A stretch of DNA of 64,000 bases. Source: Deltaproteobacteria bacterium. Its GTDB lineage: Bacteria > UBA10199 > JACPAL01. The stretch covers positions 100,511-164,510 of the forward strand of contig JACPAL010000009.1 in the NCBI GenBank assembly GCA_016180855.1. Reading direction: 5' to 3'. Shown one piece after another: positions 36,798 through 45,652 of this stretch; position 1 is the first letter of the stretch, and every line of letters begins with the position of its first letter. The notes under the pieces were generated by a model. It was not told where the DNA came from. It worked only from the letters and a program-made list of their open reading frames with translations, and ran no database searches. The position numbers and the translations under genes were made by a program.

Positions 36798-38782
36798 TCC
36801 GGAATAATGACTAACGTATCAATCTGTCCCGTTAATCCACTCTCCACCTGCAAGGTCCCTTTCGGATTACTTGCATCGGGGTTAAAGGTCCCCAGTATGT
36901 ACTGGTTATCGCCAAAGCGGAGCCCGTTGAAAAACCATTTCGTTGAGTTCCGGGGGTCTTTCATGAGCTCGTAGACCTCGATGCCGGTCAGGATCGGGGT
37001 TGCATTTCCAACCTCGAGGAGTTCATAGGTCCCATCGGTTACGTTGAAGGCGGAATAGGGGAGACGATTTCCGATTGCCCATCCGTTAGAGACAATTTCA
37101 TCATCGGCCGAGAGGCGGGTAATTCGCTTGTTTCCGTTCCCGTCATAGTTCTCCTCGACCCGGGCAATGGCGGAGCGTGTGGAGCGGCTCGCGTTACCGG
37201 AAAATTCACACCACTGGCTGTTGATATTCATGTTCGTTGGCAGGTTGGCGGCCGTGCAGACGCTTCCTGTCGAGGTTTTATCTACCTGATTATTGTAGCA
37301 GCTGGACGAGGTGTCAAAGGTTCCTCCCAAAGCGGTACAGGCCGACGATGTCGTTGCATCGAGCCTGAGGGTTGTGGTGCCGATGTGGCAATAGGAAGAG
37401 CCCGGAGTGCCGTTGCTGCAGATATCACAACGCCACTCACTGGCGTTTTTCTCATAGATATCACCGACCACGTAAATTTCGTTCAAGCCGTCGCTATCTT
37501 GATAGTCGGACAACAGGATCTTTTCCGGCTGATTGCCGCCTCCCATCATCGCCTTGGCTTCGGTACAGCGACTCTTACGAGTCGCATCGCTCAAGGGATT
37601 ATTGTCGTCGTCATAGTTGATGTACGCCCAAATATCGATATTGCAGTCGGCAATCTGCGTTGAGCGTGAGGAGCCGGTTGAGGCAGGGTCAAATCGGAAG
37701 AGGCAGGAGTCGTCCCACTCAGGTGCCTTGGCAATGAGGGGATCAGGGCCGTAAAACAGGATCTGCCCTATGCAGTAGTCGTTGGAGGAACTGCAGTTTT
37801 CAAGTTTTGATTCAATTGGGGCAAAGGTGTAGTCCCACCAGCCACTCGTAATCTGGATCAGTTCTTCCCACGGCGTGACATAGCGGAAGAAATTGTCTCC
37901 CCCGTTATCCTGGTCACCGACCGAGGTATAACCGGTGTACAATACGCCACCATTATTGGTCACGAGAAAACGCTTGAACTGGATGTTGGCGTTGATCACC
38001 TCGGTCACATTTCTCGTTGTTGGATTGTACTTATAAAGAAGATTCTTCCAGTTGCCCGGGACATGTGCCGTGTAATAGGCGTTACAGTCATCGTCGAATT
38101 GAACCCCTCTCGTTCTCGAGTCCCAGGTGCTTATCTCAATCCCATCGTCGACGCAGATCAGGTCAGCCGGTCCGGTTGCCGAACCGATTTTCTGACTGAC
38201 ATGGAAAAGCTGACAAGTGAAACAGGAAGAGGGGGACCAGGGATCTTTGGCCGTTGTAAGATCGACCACTTTCCCCGTACTGTCGGTGCATTCATTTCTG
38301 AAGATCCAGGAATGTTCAAAGGCCAAGAAGACATCACCACACTTGTTCGCTGCCACATAGGAGAGACGGGGGAGCTGTCGGGTTGCCTCACTTCCGGAGT
38401 CACCCAATATCTCCATGATCCCCTTGATGCCGGAAGGGGTCACCGCAAAGAGGGGAGAACTGGTATTGGTGGTGAGGGCCTGCTGATCCGAGAGTACTAC
38501 AAGGCCGGAACTAGAAGAACTGGCGTCTTGCTGGACCGTAAAAAGGGCCTGGGCGTCACTGAGGTCGACGGTGACCGCCAGTTTTTCCGTACCGCAATAA
38601 CCGCCTCCCTCGGAACACTCACTGCTCTGATTACTGTCATCGGAGTCTCCCGGCTTAGCCTGATTGTTATTGTCTTCTCCTTCCCCTCCTCTTGTCCCGC
38701 CAAAACAACCTGAGAGAGAGAAGAAAAAGAGGCCAATTCCCAAAAACAACCTCATTTTCGCTGACACACTATTTTTTTTCAT
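36794..38782 (-). CDS. large cysteine-rich lipoprotein
   Basis: A 662-residue exported protein. The signal peptide ends in lipobox LSGC (Cys near 26). A linker rich in Asp, Asn and Ser follows (EGEDNNNQAKPGDSDDSNQ). The rest, about 580 residues, contains many cysteines, often paired (CSEGGGYC, CRTDF-like spacing, CDICSNG), suggesting disulfides, and beta-rich repeats like a propeller. The start at 38782 follows a GGGGGG site. No family is recognised. It overlaps hpnE by 4 bp, tail to tail. Confidence 0.75.
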   Translation of the reverse strand: MKKNSVSAKMRLFLGIGLFFFSLSGCFGGTRGGEGEDNNNQAKPGDSDDSNQSSECSEGGGYCGTEKLAVTVDLSDAQALFTVQQDASSSSSGLVVLSDQQALTTNTSSPLFAVTPSGIKGIMEILGDSGSEATRQLPRLSYVAANKCGDVFLAFEHSWIFRNECTDSTGKVVDLTTAKDPWSPSSCFTCQLFHVSQKIGSATGPADLICVDDGIEISTWDSRTRGVQFDDDCNAYYTAHVPGNWKNLLYKYNPTTRNVTEVINANIQFKRFLVTNNGGVLYTGYTSVGDQDNGGDNFFRYVTPWEELIQITSGWWDYTFAPIESKLENCSSSNDYCIGQILFYGPDPLIAKAPEWDDSCLFRFDPASTGSSRSTQIADCNIDIWAYINYDDDNNPLSDATRKSRCTEAKAMMGGGNQPEKILLSDYQDSDGLNEIYVVGDIYEKNASEWRCDICSNGTPGSSYCHIGTTTLRLDATTSSACTALGGTFDTSSSCYNNQVDKTSTGSVCTAANLPTNMNINSQWCEFSGNASRSTRSAIARVEENYDGNGNKRITRLSADDEIVSNGWAIGNRLPYSAFNVTDGTYELLEVGNATPILTGIEVYELMKDPRNSTKWFFNGLRFGDNQYILGTFNPDASNPKGTLQVESGLTGQIDTLVIIPD

Positions 38783-38950
38783 AAGCCCCCCTTTATGTTC
38801 GACAACAATTAGACAAAGCAAAACAGAGGCCACACTCTCATAATCGAGATTTCTCCTGCGAGTCTATGATTTTTCAGTGGATTGTTTAATTTGGAACTAA
38901 GAGGCCAATGGCAAAAAAGAGTCTTTTTTAACCCACTGACCGTTGAACAA

Positions 38951-38979
38951 TTGACAGGAGGAGACCTTAACTTTAAGAC
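38951..38979 (+). promoter_or_regulatory. putative promoter of the adenosyltransferase gene
   Basis: TTGACA (38951-38956), 17 bp spacer, TAAGAC (38974-38979), 10 nt to the ATG at 38990. The predicted leader is about 4 nt. Confidence 0.65.
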
Positions 38980-38989
38980 AGATCCTCCC

Positions 38990-39559
38990 ATGGTGAAGAT
39001 TTATACGAAGACAGGTGATACAGGAGAGACCTCACTCTTTGGCGCAAAGAGGGTCTACAAGTCAGACAGAAGGATTGAGGCGTATGGTTCGGTCGATGAG
39101 CTCAATGCGGTGATCGGTCAGGTCCTTGCGGAGAATCCTCCTGATAAAATTGCCGAGGCGTTGGGCAGGATCCAGAACGATCTTTTTGAGATTGGGGCGA
39201 TCCTTGCTGCGCCTCAGACGTCAAAGGTTGAGGAGAGATCTTTTTTGGAGACAGAGGCGACCCCTTTTTTGGAACAGATGATTGATCAGTTGGAGGCGAT
39301 GCTGGATCCGCTGAACCGCTTTATCCTCCCTGGTGGCGGGAAGGTTGGGGCGGCCCTACATCTGGCAAGGACTGTTTGTCGCCGCGCAGAAAGAGCCGTT
39401 GTCTTTTTGCTGTCCCAAAAGGAGACCGTTCCGACGGAAGTCGTTAAATATTTAAACCGGCTCTCGGATCTTTTTTTTGTGATGGCTCGTTGGGCCAATA
39501 AGAAAGAGAACATCCAGGAAACATTGTGGGCGAAGCAAAATAAAGGAACAGGGAGATAA
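38990..39559 (+). CDS. cob(I)alamin adenosyltransferase, PduO type
   Basis: A 189-residue enzyme with the ATP-binding start YTKTGDTGETSLFG and the RIEAYGSVDELNAVIG motif. The C-terminal RTVCRRAERAVV and YLNRLSDLFFVMAR motifs also match. It makes adenosylcobalamin. The start at 38990 is the family start; the 36 upstream codons include the promoter and have no similarity. Confidence 0.93.
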   Translation: MVKIYTKTGDTGETSLFGAKRVYKSDRRIEAYGSVDELNAVIGQVLAENPPDKIAEALGRIQNDLFEIGAILAAPQTSKVEERSFLETEATPFLEQMIDQLEAMLDPLNRFILPGGGKVGAALHLARTVCRRAERAVVFLLSQKETVPTEVVKYLNRLSDLFFVMARWANKKENIQETLWAKQNKGTGR

Positions 39560-39565
39560 GAAGAT

Positions 39566-40045
39566 ATGAAGAGAGAATTGATACCGATGACTCCTGAGGG
39601 GTTGAAAAAGCTCCAGGAAGAGCTGAAATATTTGAAGGCGGTTGAGCGTCCGAAGATCGTTGCTGAGATCGAGGCGGCCCGTGGGCACGGAGATCTCTCT
39701 GAGAATGCGGAGTATGAGGCGGCCAAGGAAAAACAGGCCCTGACCACCAAAAAAATCGCTGAATTGGAGAACAAGATTACGCAGGCTCATGTGATTGATC
39801 CTTCCCAGATCGATGCGAGCAAGATTGTTTTTGGAGCGATTGTCACACTATCGGATACGGAGACAGGAGATCAGGTCTGCTACCAGATTGTCGGCGCGGA
39901 TGAATCGGATGTTCGAAACGGGAAGATTTCGGTGATCTCTCCGATTGCAAAATCACTGATTGGCAAGAAAATTGGAGATGAAGTACGGGCAACAACGCCT
40001 CGTGGTGTGCGGGAGTTTCAGGTCCTGGCGATCCGCTACGGGTAA
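39566..40045 (+). CDS. greA: transcription elongation factor GreA
   Basis: A 159-residue factor. An N-terminal coiled coil (about 1-75) holds GDLSENAEYEAAKEKQ with the tip acidic residues, and a C-terminal FKBP-like domain has SPIAKSLIGKKIGDEV. It stimulates RNA cleavage by stalled RNA polymerase. It starts 6 bp after the adenosyltransferase gene. Confidence 0.96.
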   Translation: MKRELIPMTPEGLKKLQEELKYLKAVERPKIVAEIEAARGHGDLSENAEYEAAKEKQALTTKKIAELENKITQAHVIDPSQIDASKIVFGAIVTLSDTETGDQVCYQIVGADESDVRNGKISVISPIAKSLIGKKIGDEVRATTPRGVREFQVLAIRYG

Positions 40046-40057
40046 TCTGTTTCTTTT

Positions 40058-40741
40058 ATGCTACGTGCCATCCTTTTTGATTTTGATGGAGTTCTCTGTG
40101 ACACGGAGCCCCTTCATTGTCGTCTTGTTCAGGCGGTTCTGCTCTTCCACGGAATCTCACTTTCAAAAGAGGAATACTATCAAGATTACCTAGGGCTTGA
40201 CGATCGAGCCCTGCTCGAAGCGGTCTTTAAGAAACATGAGAAGCGACTGGATTCGGCACTGCTTGAGGAGATGATGGCTGAAAAGAACAGTGCTTTTTTG
40301 AAAGAGACGGTCGGTCATTCGTTGCTCTACCCCAATATCAAGGAACTGATTACCTCTTTGCATCCTGATTATTATATGGGTGTTGTCTCCGGCGCCCTCA
40401 AGAATGAAATCCTGTCGATCCTCTCCGGAGAGGGATTGATGCCAATGTTTCAGGTTATTGTTGCGGCGGATGATGTCAAAAAATGCAAGCCAGATCCGGA
40501 AGGGTACCAGGCGGCGCTTAATCTGTTAAATCGTGATCATGTTCCGGAGTCAGAGATTCTGCTTCCCAATGAGTGTCTGGTGGTTGAAGATTCTCCCTGG
40601 GGGATCGAATCGGCCAAGGCAGCCGGCATGAAGTGTCTGGCGGTAGCGACCTCATACAAAAAGGAACAATTAAATGCCGCTGACTGGATCTTGGATCGTG
40701 CGGATAGTCAATTAAGAGATATCCTCCTGCATTTTTCTTGA
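40058..40741 (+). CDS. HAD superfamily hydrolase, beta-phosphoglucomutase-like
   Basis: A 227-residue HAD subfamily IA protein. The nucleophile motif FDFDGVLCDTEP has Asp8 and Asp10. A helical cap follows, then SGALKNE, KPDPEGY with the motif III lysine, and VVEDSPWGIESAKAAGM. It acts on a small phosphorylated substrate, probably a sugar phosphate; the exact one is unknown. It is 12 bp after greA. Confidence 0.9.
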   Translation: MLRAILFDFDGVLCDTEPLHCRLVQAVLLFHGISLSKEEYYQDYLGLDDRALLEAVFKKHEKRLDSALLEEMMAEKNSAFLKETVGHSLLYPNIKELITSLHPDYYMGVVSGALKNEILSILSGEGLMPMFQVIVAADDVKKCKPDPEGYQAALNLLNRDHVPESEILLPNECLVVEDSPWGIESAKAAGMKCLAVATSYKKEQLNAADWILDRADSQLRDILLHFS

Positions 40742-40835
40742 CTTTCCGCGCTACGGCGCTATCAATAATGGAAATTAGCTAGTAATATCAAATGTTTAGA
40801 ACGTTTTGAATGATCTAAACGATGAGGAGGAGAAG

Positions 40836-42818
40836 ATGACAGCAGTTGCCTATGAAGAGATGGAGAAGATGCAGGAAGAGCAGAAAAAAGCAGGTCGTGT
40901 TCCTGCGGATCGGTTTTATTCACCCCATGGGGAGAAGGGGCTTTCCTCAAAAAAATTGGAGCAGGGAGGGATCAAGTTTTTTGACAGGGCCGTGGTCAGA
41001 ATGGCCAAACTGCTTTGGCCCGTTTTTGGTCTGATCAACAAAATGCATGAGGGAAAACCGTTTCAGCCCCAATGGGCCCCGGCTCCGCTCATCAAGAGTC
41101 GCGAGCGTTCCTTTCCACAGTTGGGTTGGCCAAGAACGACCGATTCCCTCTGCCCTCGTTGTGTCAAAGAGGTTCGCGAAGAGATCGTCAATGGGGCAAA
41201 GGATTATGCCCATCTCATAGAGGAAAAACCGGGGGAGGTGAAGGCACAGATCGTCGAATTGGATGGAAAAATCCAAATGGTCAAGGAATGTCCTAAACAC
41301 GGTCGTTTCGAGGACGTCATGTCGATTGACCCCGCCTTTTTGAAACGGATTGAAAAGCTTTATCCGGGACGTGATTTTAAGTCGCCAATGACGGAGCTTC
41401 GAAATCATGGATCCTCTTCCATTCAGTATGGAAGAGGTTCTGTCTTGACGGTCGATCTGACGAATCGTTGCAATATGATGTGCGATCCCTGCTTTATGGA
41501 TGCCAATCAGGTTGGGTATGTCCATGAGCTCTCCTGGGAGGAGGTCAAGCAGATCCTTGAAAACTCGCTCAAGATCAAGCCACGACGCCAGATGTCGGTC
41601 CAGTTCTCTGGCGGTGAACCGACCCTTTCACCGTATTTCCTGGATGCCATTCGTTACTGCAAGGAGATTGGTTATTTTAGCGTTCAGGCAGCAACGAACG
41701 GGATCAAGTTCGCTCAGGACCCTGAATTTGCCAAAAAGGCGTACGAGGCAGGGATGAGGATCGCTTATCTCCAGTTTGATGGTGTCAGCAACGAATCGAA
41801 CGAACATCGAAAGATCTCCAATCTTTTTGACGTGAAGTTGCGAGCGATCACCAATCTTCACGAGGCGGGAATCGATGTCGTTTTGGTGGTGACCCTTGTG
41901 AACACAGTTAATGATGATCAGGTGGGGCAGATCGTCGATTTTGCATTGCAAAATTGTGACAAGATTACATTTGTCTCTTTTCAGCCGGTTTCATTCACCG
42001 GGCGGGACGAGGATGTCTCCGATGAAGACCGGATGCGGATGAGATACACGCTTTCTCATCTTGCGCATGACATGAAGAAGCAGACAGGAATCTCCGAGCC
42101 ACTGCGTGACTGGTTTCCGCTTTCAGCGATCGGTCCGTTTTCCGATCTGGCTGATTATCTGAAAGGGCCTCACCAGGAATGGGGTACGCTCAAGTGTGGG
42201 TGTCATCCGAACTGCGGGACCGGCATGGCGCTCTTTGTCGACAAGAGGAGCAAGGAGTGGCTCCCCCTCACGGAATTTTTGAATCTGGAGGGTATTATTA
42301 AAGACGTGCAGAAAATTACCGACGCCTGCCAGCCTCACTGGCTGACCAAGCTCGAGGTCGGCTGTTCGCTCCTGCGGAATTATGATGTCTCCAAGGCACC
42401 AACCAACCTGACCCTGAAAGACTTTATGCTCAAGTTTGACAAATCAACGGGGGGTGGTCTCCGGGGTGGCAAGGGGAATTACGGAGTGGGCCGTGAACGG
42501 CAGAGGGACCAGTGGCATTTTATGTTTGTTGCCGGGATGTGGTTTCAGGATCTCTTTAACTATGATTTTCGTCGTACCGAGATGTGCATCATCCCTTACG
42601 GGACCCAATTGGGTGAGGTCTCTTTCTGTGCCTACAATACCGGGATTGGCTGGAGGCAGATTATTGAGAACATGTTCAAGAACGCCTCGGTCGCCGACTG
42701 GAACAGGCAATATGGAAGACACCCGGTTTATGCCGGTGAGCGCCCGATGCCGGTGCCGGAACAGGGATTTGATGTCCGGCTTCCTTCGTCGCTTGATCTT
42801 CCGGCCTATCAACAGTAG
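40836..42818 (+). CDS. radical SAM protein, MJ0619/Tes-like
   Basis: A 660-residue radical SAM enzyme. The cluster motif CNMMCDPC is Cys212/216/219. An N-terminal domain carries a CPRC pair (106/109) and ECPKHG (152), which may bind zinc or a second cluster. A long C-terminal region holds more cysteines (KCGCHPNCG, then CSLL and others). This layout matches the MJ0619 family, whose archaeal members (Tes) couple lipid tails. Bacterial relatives may make membrane-spanning lipids, but that is inference. The ATG at 40836 follows a strong GAGGAGGAG site. It faces a CDP-alcohol phosphatidyltransferase gene. Confidence 0.75.
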   Translation: MTAVAYEEMEKMQEEQKKAGRVPADRFYSPHGEKGLSSKKLEQGGIKFFDRAVVRMAKLLWPVFGLINKMHEGKPFQPQWAPAPLIKSRERSFPQLGWPRTTDSLCPRCVKEVREEIVNGAKDYAHLIEEKPGEVKAQIVELDGKIQMVKECPKHGRFEDVMSIDPAFLKRIEKLYPGRDFKSPMTELRNHGSSSIQYGRGSVLTVDLTNRCNMMCDPCFMDANQVGYVHELSWEEVKQILENSLKIKPRRQMSVQFSGGEPTLSPYFLDAIRYCKEIGYFSVQAATNGIKFAQDPEFAKKAYEAGMRIAYLQFDGVSNESNEHRKISNLFDVKLRAITNLHEAGIDVVLVVTLVNTVNDDQVGQIVDFALQNCDKITFVSFQPVSFTGRDEDVSDEDRMRMRYTLSHLAHDMKKQTGISEPLRDWFPLSAIGPFSDLADYLKGPHQEWGTLKCGCHPNCGTGMALFVDKRSKEWLPLTEFLNLEGIIKDVQKITDACQPHWLTKLEVGCSLLRNYDVSKAPTNLTLKDFMLKFDKSTGGGLRGGKGNYGVGRERQRDQWHFMFVAGMWFQDLFNYDFRRTEMCIIPYGTQLGEVSFCAYNTGIGWRQIIENMFKNASVADWNRQYGRHPVYAGERPMPVPEQGFDVRLPSSLDLPAYQQ

Positions 42819-42823
42819 TTAGC

Positions 42824-42975
42824 AGTCTGTTGACAAACCCCTTTTCACCAAAGGATGGTGAGAAAGGTCCAGATGCAAGGCGCCCGCGTAATCCGCAACC
42901 GGAGCGTACTTTCGTGGTACGTGAGGATTGCGGACGAAGCGGGCAACGCAGCAAATGGGCCTTTGTCAACATCCT
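42824..42975. repeat. dispersed palindromic element, copy C (inverted)
   Basis: The core 42852-42975 is in reverse orientation to copies A and B: AGGATGGTGAGAAAGGTCC at the left and GGGCCTTTGTCAACATCCT at the right. The left tail CAGTCTGTTGACAAACC matches the right tail of copy D in reverse. It lies between two convergent genes, where a hairpin could stop transcription from both sides. Confidence 0.85.
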
Positions 42976-42992
42976 GTTAGGTATTTAAGTTC

Positions 42993-43826
42993 TCACTGCA
43001 TCATGAACCATCTCTGCACAAACCGCCGGAAGAGACGGCGGCTCTGTGGTTTTGGATCGAGCTGGATCAAGACGTATTGTATCCGGTAGATCGATCCGAC
43101 GAGCGTCAAAACGGCAATCGCGACGAGGGCGAGAATCGTCAGAAAATCATGGGGTACAAAATAAAAGGGAGAGATGAGAGAGGCCGCTATGGGACTAAAG
43201 ACAGAGCCGACCCCCAAATAGACAATCCTTTCGGGTCGCTGCATGATCCCTTTCGTGACCTTGATGCCGACCCCCTCCCCGCGGGCCCGCGTGTAGGAGA
43301 CCATCATTGATCCGATCAGTGCGAGTACGACAAAATAGAGGACCCAACTGTCACGGTACCACCCGGCAAGTCCCAGAAAAACAACCGCCTCGGCAAACCG
43401 ATCAATGACCGAATCAAAATAGGCCCCCGATCGGCTTTCACGATGTATGAGACGTGCAACGCGACCGTCCAGGAGATCGAATGTGGCACCGAAAATCATG
43501 ATCCATCCGCCTGCTCCAACAGTCCCCCGGTAAAAAAAGTAGGCGGCTACCGCTGAAAAAAAGAGGCCGGTTAATGTCAGCGTGTCGGGGCTTACACGCC
43601 ATCGTGCCAACTGCCTTTCAACGGGTCCCCAGATCCAATACCAGTACTCAACAAGAAACTTGGAGAGGAACCGTGAATACTCCTTACGGTCGACATCCTC
43701 ATGCCGCGGACGGCTCTTGTAAGTGATTGAAAAAATAAGGAGGGTCGTTAGAAAAAACAGGTTAACCCCAACAAGGGGGGCCAGTGATATCCAGAGTGGA
43801 TCTAATGAGGATAAGTAATTGATCAT
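42993..43826 (-). CDS. CDP-alcohol phosphatidyltransferase family protein
   Basis: A 277-residue membrane enzyme. An N-terminal helix is followed by the signature DLLDGRVAR, then GAYFDSVID with the remaining aspartates (pattern DxxDGxxAR...GxxxDxxxD). About six transmembrane segments are seen. It would move a phosphatidyl group from CDP-diacylglycerol to an alcohol; the alcohol is not known. It is distinct from the pgsA at 57917. Confidence 0.88.
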   Translation of the reverse strand: MINYLSSLDPLWISLAPLVGVNLFFLTTLLIFSITYKSRPRHEDVDRKEYSRFLSKFLVEYWYWIWGPVERQLARWRVSPDTLTLTGLFFSAVAAYFFYRGTVGAGGWIMIFGATFDLLDGRVARLIHRESRSGAYFDSVIDRFAEAVVFLGLAGWYRDSWVLYFVVLALIGSMMVSYTRARGEGVGIKVTKGIMQRPERIVYLGVGSVFSPIAASLISPFYFVPHDFLTILALVAIAVLTLVGSIYRIQYVLIQLDPKPQSRRLFRRFVQRWFMMQ

Positions 43827-43841
43827 ATTAGGAAAACCTGG

Positions 43842-43870
43842 TTGACACCTCTATCTGATTCATCTAAAAG
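43842..43870 (+). promoter_or_regulatory. putative promoter of the small membrane protein gene
   Basis: TTGACA (43842-43847), 17 bp spacer, TAAAAG (43865-43870), 14 nt to the ATG at 43885. Confidence 0.5.
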
Positions 43871-43884
43871 TTGCAACAAAAGTT

Positions 43885-44052
43885 ATGGATCATTTTATTC
43901 ATATTATCACCCAGCCGGACAACATTGCGATCCTCGTGATGATAGTTGCTATTGTCGCTTGCACACTTGTTGCCTTTCGCGAGATCTGGCTCAACGATCG
44001 TCTGATCAAAGAGGGGAAGAAAGAGGAAATTTATAAGAGAATGACGGAATAG
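43885..44052 (+). CDS. 55-residue single-pass membrane protein
   Basis: A short gene of 55 codons. A short polar N-terminus (MDHFIHIITQPDN) is followed by one transmembrane helix (IAILVMIVAIVACTLVAF) and a charged tail (KEGKKEEIYKRM). It has its own promoter. The layout resembles small accessory subunits of respiratory complexes, but no partner is nearby, so that is only a resemblance. It stands alone between a divergent and a convergent gene. Confidence 0.65.
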   Translation: MDHFIHIITQPDNIAILVMIVAIVACTLVAFREIWLNDRLIKEGKKEEIYKRMTE

Positions 44053-44059
44053 AGGGCCC

Positions 44060-44080
44060 TCTCCCTCCGGTGGGAGGGGG
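44060..44080. other. GC-rich hairpin between convergent genes
   Basis: CCCTCC-GGTG-GGAGGG forms a perfect 6-bp stem just after the small membrane protein gene. There is no U-tract, so termination activity is uncertain. Confidence 0.4.
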
Positions 44081-44101
44081 AAATGGATCTGGTTGTTGAC
44101 T

Positions 44102-44590
44102 TCAGCGGGTGAGGGCAAACGGAATCTGGTATTTCTCCATCAATTGTTTCAATCGTTTCCCATCGATCAGTTCCATCGGGGCCAGCTCTGTCAGCCTTGA
44201 AACCTCGGGAGGCAGTTGGCCGGTCGTGACAAGAACTCCTTTGGAGATTCGTTCCTGAGTGACCGTGTTAGAGAACTCGATGATCTGCGGTAAAGGGACT
44301 GTTTCCCCTTTTTTCAGGAGAATTCCTCTAAAAAGATATTTTCCTCCGATAATCGGGGCTGGGTTCTCGGCGAGGAGATCAATCCCATTCTCTTTTTTTT
44401 CAGCTTCGATCATTTGCAACTTCATTTCATCGACGAGTGCGAGGCAAACCGTTTGGAGAACTTCAAGCGAGATCAAAGGTTCCTCAAGAGAAGAGGAGGG
44501 GGTCGTTTTTTTTCTGTCAAAAAGTGCCGAGAGCAGAATCAGGAAAAAGCCAAGCAGCAGGGCGATTCCTGCGAGAAGGAAGACCGGCAT
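44102..44590 (-). CDS. membrane-anchored protein with Mrr-like C-terminal domain
   Basis: A 162-residue protein. An N-terminal helix (VFLLAGIALLLGFFLILLSALF) is followed by a domain of about 110 residues. Its second half resembles the end of Mrr-type restriction endonuclease domains: ISKGVLVTTGQLPPEVSRL then MELIDGKRLKQLMEKY. The catalytic D...(D/E)xK set is not evident, so it may be an inactive or divergent member. It follows the RelA/SpoT-like gene directly (stop and start share a base), suggesting a joint function. Confidence 0.6.
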   Translation of the reverse strand: MPVFLLAGIALLLGFFLILLSALFDRKKTTPSSSLEEPLISLEVLQTVCLALVDEMKLQMIEAEKKENGIDLLAENPAPIIGGKYLFRGILLKKGETVPLPQIIEFSNTVTQERISKGVLVTTGQLPPEVSRLTELAPMELIDGKRLKQLMEKYQIPFALTR

Positions 44591-45642
44591 TATTTTGAAG
44601 TTCCCGTCAGGCGATGGTTCACACCCAATTTCTGGCGTTCCTTGTAACGGGAATGCTCGTTTTCTCCCTGATTGTTTTCACGGAAGGTCGCTTCATCTAT
44701 AATTTGAAATTCAACAAGCAGGTGCGTGATACATCCCAGTGTCTCGGTTCGGAGTATATTCGCCTGCTCCAGATAACGGTCCATACGGACAGGGAGGTCC
44801 GCCGTAAATTTCATAACGTGATAACTCTTGCCCGAGTATTCAGGGCTGGTTGTTGCCATGACGGAGTGGGGCTGGTTTTTTTTGTCTGCGGATTCCCTGA
44901 GTCGTCGATGGAGATAATCGGGGAGCGGGAGGTTCAGTTCCAGAAGCTCTTTTTCATCAAACAGATCGTTGACCGATTGTCCGGGGACGACGTAGTTCAT
45001 TGGGACGACTGAATCAAAAAGCAGGAGCAGTATCTCGAGAACCTCCTGACGTGTTGGGACAACGATCTGGTAACGGACCTTGTCATTGTTTCTTGCCGGT
45101 GTTGAGCGTTTTGCCAGAAGTCGTGTGATAAGACTCTCCTTCTGTTTTCTTCCACACGTATACTGAAGGGCAGGGACCTTTCTGCGGATCGGTCCGGAGA
45201 GGACCCTTTCAATCTTGTCGCAAACAAGGCTGTAGAGGTCGCGTGGCATGATGGGACAATGAAAGATCAGCTCCTGGCCGTCGATGTGGTTGATAACATG
45301 CATCGTCTTCAGCAGCGCACAGGCTTGTGATTGAAGGGCCGGATTTGAGAAATCAGAGGCGGCGAGAAAGACCTCGAGTATTTTTTGCGGATTCATGAGC
45401 TCTTCGGAAAGATTCAGATGGAGATGTCCACGCAGATATCCAACCGCCTCGTTGTGAACCGCCATGAGTCGATCGGAGTCTTTGGTCTCCTCCAGGTGGT
45501 ACTCGTTGATTCTCAAGAAATGGCGCACCTCGTCCAGGTTCTTGAAGTGAAAACGCGGCCAGTCGATGATCGATTCTCCGGTGAGAGCCAGATGAACGGT
45601 ATCCCGTTCCTTGGGGGTTAGTGATGAGTAGAGAGATGACAT
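44590..45642 (-). CDS. divergent RelA/SpoT-like protein (TIGR04552/TIGR04562-type)
   Basis: A 350-residue protein. It recalls the uncharacterised deltaproteobacterial families TIGR04552/TIGR04562 (from memory). I see parallels with (p)ppGpp synthetase domains: CGRKQKESLITRLLAKR (about 163-179) against the GR-K..S...K substrate loop; KVRYQIVVPTRQEV (188) against the D..g.RvvV strand; and VEFQIID...ENEHSRYKE (310-335) against EvQIRT...EH..YK. Glu311 and Gln313 would match the catalytic strand. No HD hydrolase or TGS domain is present. Alarmone activity is inference. The ATG at 45642 is preferred to the TTG before it. Confidence 0.6.
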   Translation of the reverse strand: MSSLYSSLTPKERDTVHLALTGESIIDWPRFHFKNLDEVRHFLRINEYHLEETKDSDRLMAVHNEAVGYLRGHLHLNLSEELMNPQKILEVFLAASDFSNPALQSQACALLKTMHVINHIDGQELIFHCPIMPRDLYSLVCDKIERVLSGPIRRKVPALQYTCGRKQKESLITRLLAKRSTPARNNDKVRYQIVVPTRQEVLEILLLLFDSVVPMNYVVPGQSVNDLFDEKELLELNLPLPDYLHRRLRESADKKNQPHSVMATTSPEYSGKSYHVMKFTADLPVRMDRYLEQANILRTETLGCITHLLVEFQIIDEATFRENNQGENEHSRYKERQKLGVNHRLTGTSK

Positions 45643-45652
45643 CAATCATTGT

